Positions 60,955 to 64,000 of a DNA stretch of 64,000 bases are shown piece by piece. The translations under genes and the position numbers were made by a program. The DNA is taken from positions 131,501 to 195,500 of the forward strand of contig NZ_JAMXLX010000008.1 of the NCBI RefSeq assembly GCF_024055605.1, read 5' to 3'. The notes beneath the pieces are model-generated. The model was not told the DNA's origin and searched no databases. It was given only the letters and a program-made list of their open reading frames with translations. How positions within the stretch are numbered: position 1 is the first letter of the stretch; each line of letters starts with the position of its first letter. The DNA is from Ciceribacter sichuanensis (lineage in GTDB: Bacteria > Pseudomonadota > Alphaproteobacteria > Rhizobiales > Rhizobiaceae).

Positions 60955-62895
60955 TCAAAACTCCTCTTCGGCGCTGCGACTTTTGCGTTGTCCGGTTCCT
61001 ACCGCTTCTCGCGCCTCATCCCATATGTCGCAAAGACGTCGATAGCGCCTCTCCATAGCGATCACCGCCGCGTCGTCATCGATCTTGCCAACGAACCAAT
61101 TGCGTGCAACCTCGCCAAAAATCGTCCTGCCAACTGCAAATCCCTTGACGAGATCATAACCCGCCGCCACTCGGAAACTCTCAGCGAGCACGTCTTCCGG
61201 TGCGTCGAGACCCAACACGACGATGCCGCGCACGTGGGGGTCGTGATCGTGAATGGCCTGGCAGGTTTGGCTCCACGCTTCATGCGTGGCCATCGGCTCC
61301 AGTTTCCACCAGTCGGGATAAATGCCGATCTCATAGAACCGTCTGATCAAGGCTGCGGTAGTCGTGTCATCCACCGGACCGACCTTCGACGGGATGATTT
61401 CCAGCAGGAATTCGAGTCGACTGCGCCTAGCTGCATGGAACAGCCGCGTGACGACAGCCTCCTGCTTCTCACGCATTTCCAACGTGTCGGTCGGGTGGCA
61501 GAAGCAAAGGACCTTAACGACGTTTTCAAGCGGCCATTCCGCGAGCGCGCCATAGTCGGGACCAAGTTCCGGTTCCAGCACCAGTGGGCGGGATGCCGGC
61601 CACTCCACCGGGCGTCCGATCCACAACCTCGAACCAGATGCCGCGTGCAGAGCATTACGCCCGAGGCGGTTGTCGCATAGAATACCGTAGCCGGGTTGGC
61701 CATCCTGCACCTTCAACGCAGCCTTTAGGCAAAGTTCCTTGAATTCACCTATCCGTTCAGGCGTAGCACCTTCGATGGCTTCCAGTTGAATGCGGTGATC
61801 GAAGGCGAACACCCGCATGACCGGCCAATCGCCTCGCCGGTTGGTGGACCAATGCAACTGCTCCAGAACCTTGTCATGACGCAGGGCCTTTTCGACCACG
61901 CCACGATTGAGGAAGAAGTTCAATTCCTCCAGCGAGGGATAGGCGGGGGTGCAGCCGTGGCGACTGACGGCGAAAGCGCCGCAAGCGTTGGCATATTCGA
62001 GGGCCTTCGGCCATTGTTCGTCGTCGAGCCAGCCCTTCAACAGGCCGGCCATGAAGCCGTCACCGGCGCCCAGAACGTTGAACACTTCAATAGGGAATCC
62101 CCGACCGCTAATCGCCTCGTCCAGGGAGTCCGGAACGGGACCGGCAATGGCAACTGCACCTGCCGCACCGCGCTTGCAGATCAGGACGGCAGGCGTCCTT
62201 TCGCGAACGACCCGCAAGGCTTCGATCGTGTCAGCCGAGCCACCGGCAATGTGGAATTCCTCTTCCGTTCCGACGATTAGGTCGAACAACGGCAGGTGGC
62301 TCTGCAATTTGGCGGTGACGGCCGCACTTTCAATATAGCGGCTCTCACCGTCTCCGTGACCGGCCAAGCCCCAGAGATTGGGACGATAATCGATGTCGAG
62401 ACCGGTGCGGGCGCCACTCCTGCGGGCTACGGCCAACGCCTTCAGCATGGCAGCCTCCGTTCGGGGATGGCTTAGATGCGTACCCGTCGCGACTACGGCG
62501 CGGGCTTCGGCGATAAAATCCTCGTCCATGTCGTCTTCCGAAAGCGCCATGTCGGCACAGTTCTCACGGTAGAAGATCAGCGGAAAATGATCCTCGTCGC
62601 GGATGCCCAGCAACACCAGCGCCGTCAGCCGCTCCGGATCGGTCACCACGCCACGGGTATCGACACCTTCGCGCTGGAGTTCCTCGCGAATGAACCGGCC
62701 CATATGCTCATTGCCGACACGCGTGATCAGTGCCGATTTGAGCCCGAGGCGCGCAGCACCGGCCGCGATGTTTGTCGGCGAACCTCCGAGATATTTCTGG
62801 AAGGACGCCATATCCTCCAGCCGGCCTCCGACCTGTGCTCCGTAGAGGTCAACCGAGGAACGTCCGATTGTGATAAGATCGAGAGACTTTTTCAT
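60955..62895 (-). CDS. iolC: Bifunctional 5-dehydro-2-deoxygluconokinase/DUF2090 protein IolC
   Basis: A 646-residue fusion. Residues 1 to about 325 are a PfkB-type kinase (ITIGRSSVDLYG, GGSPTNIAAGAARLG and the catalytic GAGDGFMAGLLKGWL) that phosphorylates 5-dehydro-2-deoxygluconate. Residues about 330-640 are a DUF2090 aldolase-like barrel (VFAFDHRIQLE, GILCDNRLGRNAL, KVLCFCHPTDT), which probably does the work of IolJ. This fused form is normal in proteobacteria. GGAG precedes the ATG. Confidence 0.95.
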   Translation of the reverse strand: MKKSLDLITIGRSSVDLYGAQVGGRLEDMASFQKYLGGSPTNIAAGAARLGLKSALITRVGNEHMGRFIREELQREGVDTRGVVTDPERLTALVLLGIRDEDHFPLIFYRENCADMALSEDDMDEDFIAEARAVVATGTHLSHPRTEAAMLKALAVARRSGARTGLDIDYRPNLWGLAGHGDGESRYIESAAVTAKLQSHLPLFDLIVGTEEEFHIAGGSADTIEALRVVRERTPAVLICKRGAAGAVAIAGPVPDSLDEAISGRGFPIEVFNVLGAGDGFMAGLLKGWLDDEQWPKALEYANACGAFAVSRHGCTPAYPSLEELNFFLNRGVVEKALRHDKVLEQLHWSTNRRGDWPVMRVFAFDHRIQLEAIEGATPERIGEFKELCLKAALKVQDGQPGYGILCDNRLGRNALHAASGSRLWIGRPVEWPASRPLVLEPELGPDYGALAEWPLENVVKVLCFCHPTDTLEMREKQEAVVTRLFHAARRSRLEFLLEIIPSKVGPVDDTTTAALIRRFYEIGIYPDWWKLEPMATHEAWSQTCQAIHDHDPHVRGIVVLGLDAPEDVLAESFRVAAGYDLVKGFAVGRTIFGEVARNWFVGKIDDDAAVIAMERRYRRLCDIWDEAREAVGTGQRKSRSAEEEF

Positions 62896-63025
62896 TTCGT
62901 TCTCCGTAAACGCCGTAGCGCGGTCGACGGTCTAAGCAGGACACAGCTTCCCCACCGGGCGACAGGGTCACGCCGTTGATCTTGCGTTGGCATTGGCCTG
63001 AGATGCGCTGCAGGCGGCTCCTGAC

Positions 63026-63928
63026 TTATTTCGGCCAGTATTTTTCGATGTAGCGATTCATCTCCGCCAGCATGAACTTGCCGGAGTGATCCGCCTTATC
63101 TTCCCAAGCAAAAACACAGGCGGTCATGATGCCGTCAAAACCGATTTCCCCCAGCGTCCCGAAGAAGTCATCCCAGGGAACCTCGCCTTGGCCGATGTTG
63201 AGGTGCTGATGCACACGAGCCTGCGTACCGGGCGGGTTGAGGATGTATCGCAGTCCCGAGCTTGCCTTGTGATTGAACGTATCGCCTACATGGACGTGGG
63301 CGAGAACGTCTTTTGCTTCGCGCAGCATGGCCTTGGTGTCATCACCGAAGTAGAAGGTATGCGGCGCGCAGTAGAGGAACTTGACGTTCTTCGAATTGAC
63401 GGTGCGGATGATGTCGAGCGCTGGCTGCAGTGTCTCGCACCAGTCTTCCGGATGGGGCTCGATGTTGAGCTGGATGTTTTCCCTTTCGAAGACCGGAACG
63501 AGCTCTTCCATGGATCTCCACCAGGCGTCCTCGCAGGCCTCGATCATCGAGCCGGTATGGCAGCAGTAGCAGCCGCCTTTGTCGGGGTGCGGACCGCGGC
63601 CAAATTCGGAATTCATTGTATCGATTTCCATTTCGACGGCGATTTCGATGGCGCGCTTCCAGTGTTTTACCGCCGCCTGTCGTTCGCTCTCGTCGTTAGA
63701 AGCCCAACGATACATTGGCAGTAGCGAGGCGATTTTCACATTCTCCGCCGCCAGCGCTTTCTTGAATTCTTTCATCCGCTGCGGGAAGACGCGGGGCGCC
63801 TTGAACCATTCGAGAAAATCGGCGCGCGGGCTCATCTCGATCCAGTTATAGCCAAGCTCGCGTACCTTGCGCGGCAGCTCCTCAAGGCTGAGGTGACGGT
63901 GCATGAACGGGTCTATTGCGATGCGCAT
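63026..63928 (-). CDS. iolH: IolH-like sugar phosphate isomerase/epimerase
   Basis: A 300-residue TIM-barrel protein from the ATG at 63928, after CGGAGGC; the open extension upstream was rejected. MRIAIDPFMHRHLSLEELPR, SLLPMYRWAS, MNSEFGRGPHPDKGGC and HVHVGDTFNH are like those of IolH proteins found in inositol clusters. Its biochemical role in the pathway is not settled. An extra CYCCHTG stretch near residue 130 is notable. It is the first iol gene seen here, 130 bases upstream of iolC, probably in the same operon. Confidence 0.8.
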   Translation of the reverse strand: MRIAIDPFMHRHLSLEELPRKVRELGYNWIEMSPRADFLEWFKAPRVFPQRMKEFKKALAAENVKIASLLPMYRWASNDESERQAAVKHWKRAIEIAVEMEIDTMNSEFGRGPHPDKGGCYCCHTGSMIEACEDAWWRSMEELVPVFERENIQLNIEPHPEDWCETLQPALDIIRTVNSKNVKFLYCAPHTFYFGDDTKAMLREAKDVLAHVHVGDTFNHKASSGLRYILNPPGTQARVHQHLNIGQGEVPWDDFFGTLGEIGFDGIMTACVFAWEDKADHSGKFMLAEMNRYIEKYWPK

Positions 63929-64000
63929 TTCTGCCTCCGGGCGGAGTTGTGTTGACATTGTGTTGGACGGCACTGTTTGGGGCTGCGGGCCAGGGAGGGA

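Overview
The window looks like a chromosomal or megaplasmid segment of a Rhizobiaceae bacterium (Agrobacterium/Rhizobium-like alphaproteobacterium). Grounds: high GC, many ABC uptake operons, a rhizobial-type iolC-iolD-iolB operon, an Atu4866-family protein, and a dense mix of LysR, AraC, TetR and LacI regulators next to small redox operons. No rRNA, intact tRNA, CRISPR array or core housekeeping gene was seen.

Layout. (1) 1-8575: 5' end of a SorC-type sugar regulator, a HAD phosphatase, then a seven-gene operon with an oligopeptide-type ABC importer (binding protein, two ATPases, two permeases), a glycerophosphodiester phosphodiesterase and a sugar-phosphate isomerase/epimerase. This resembles the gene make-up of agrocinopine (acc) catabolic operons. 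(2) 8683-14799: a LacI regulator converging on a five-gene Ugp-like ABC operon whose first gene is a metallophosphoesterase. Together, 1-14.8 kb is probably devoted to importing and splitting phosphodiester-linked sugars or polyols. (3) 14974-20033: a flavin monooxygenase and a Zn alcohol dehydrogenase behind a near-perfect sigma-54 promoter, with an AcoR-like sigma-54 activator upstream.

(4) 20421-25936: a decayed mobile islet between two copies of a short sequence that matches the 3' end of initiator tRNA-Met. It carries an IS3 element that abuts a 5'-truncated DUF4238 gene, a GNAT/DUF1778 toxin-antitoxin pair, and a serine recombinase killed by a nonsense codon and a frameshift. (5) 26406-57967: an accessory redox region. 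It holds pirin, a F420-type NADP reductase-like protein, WrbA, many SDRs, quinol-monooxygenase-like proteins, DoxX proteins, a flavin reductase, two quinone-oxidoreductase-like proteins, a three-domain carboxymuconolactone-decarboxylase-like protein, a methyl-parathion-hydrolase-like metallo-hydrolase and a TetX-like monooxygenase. Each small operon has its own LysR, AraC or TetR regulator. Several candidate operators are visible, including an AraC-type direct repeat shared by two operons. Gene remnants (aldo/keto reductase, HWE kinase, two AraC C-termini) show high turnover here.

(6) 58293-63928: a myo-inositol catabolic operon, iolH-iolC-iolD-iolB, transcribed leftwards, lacking iolE in the window. 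Starts were chosen by ribosome-binding-site position and family N-termini where the longest frame looked too long.
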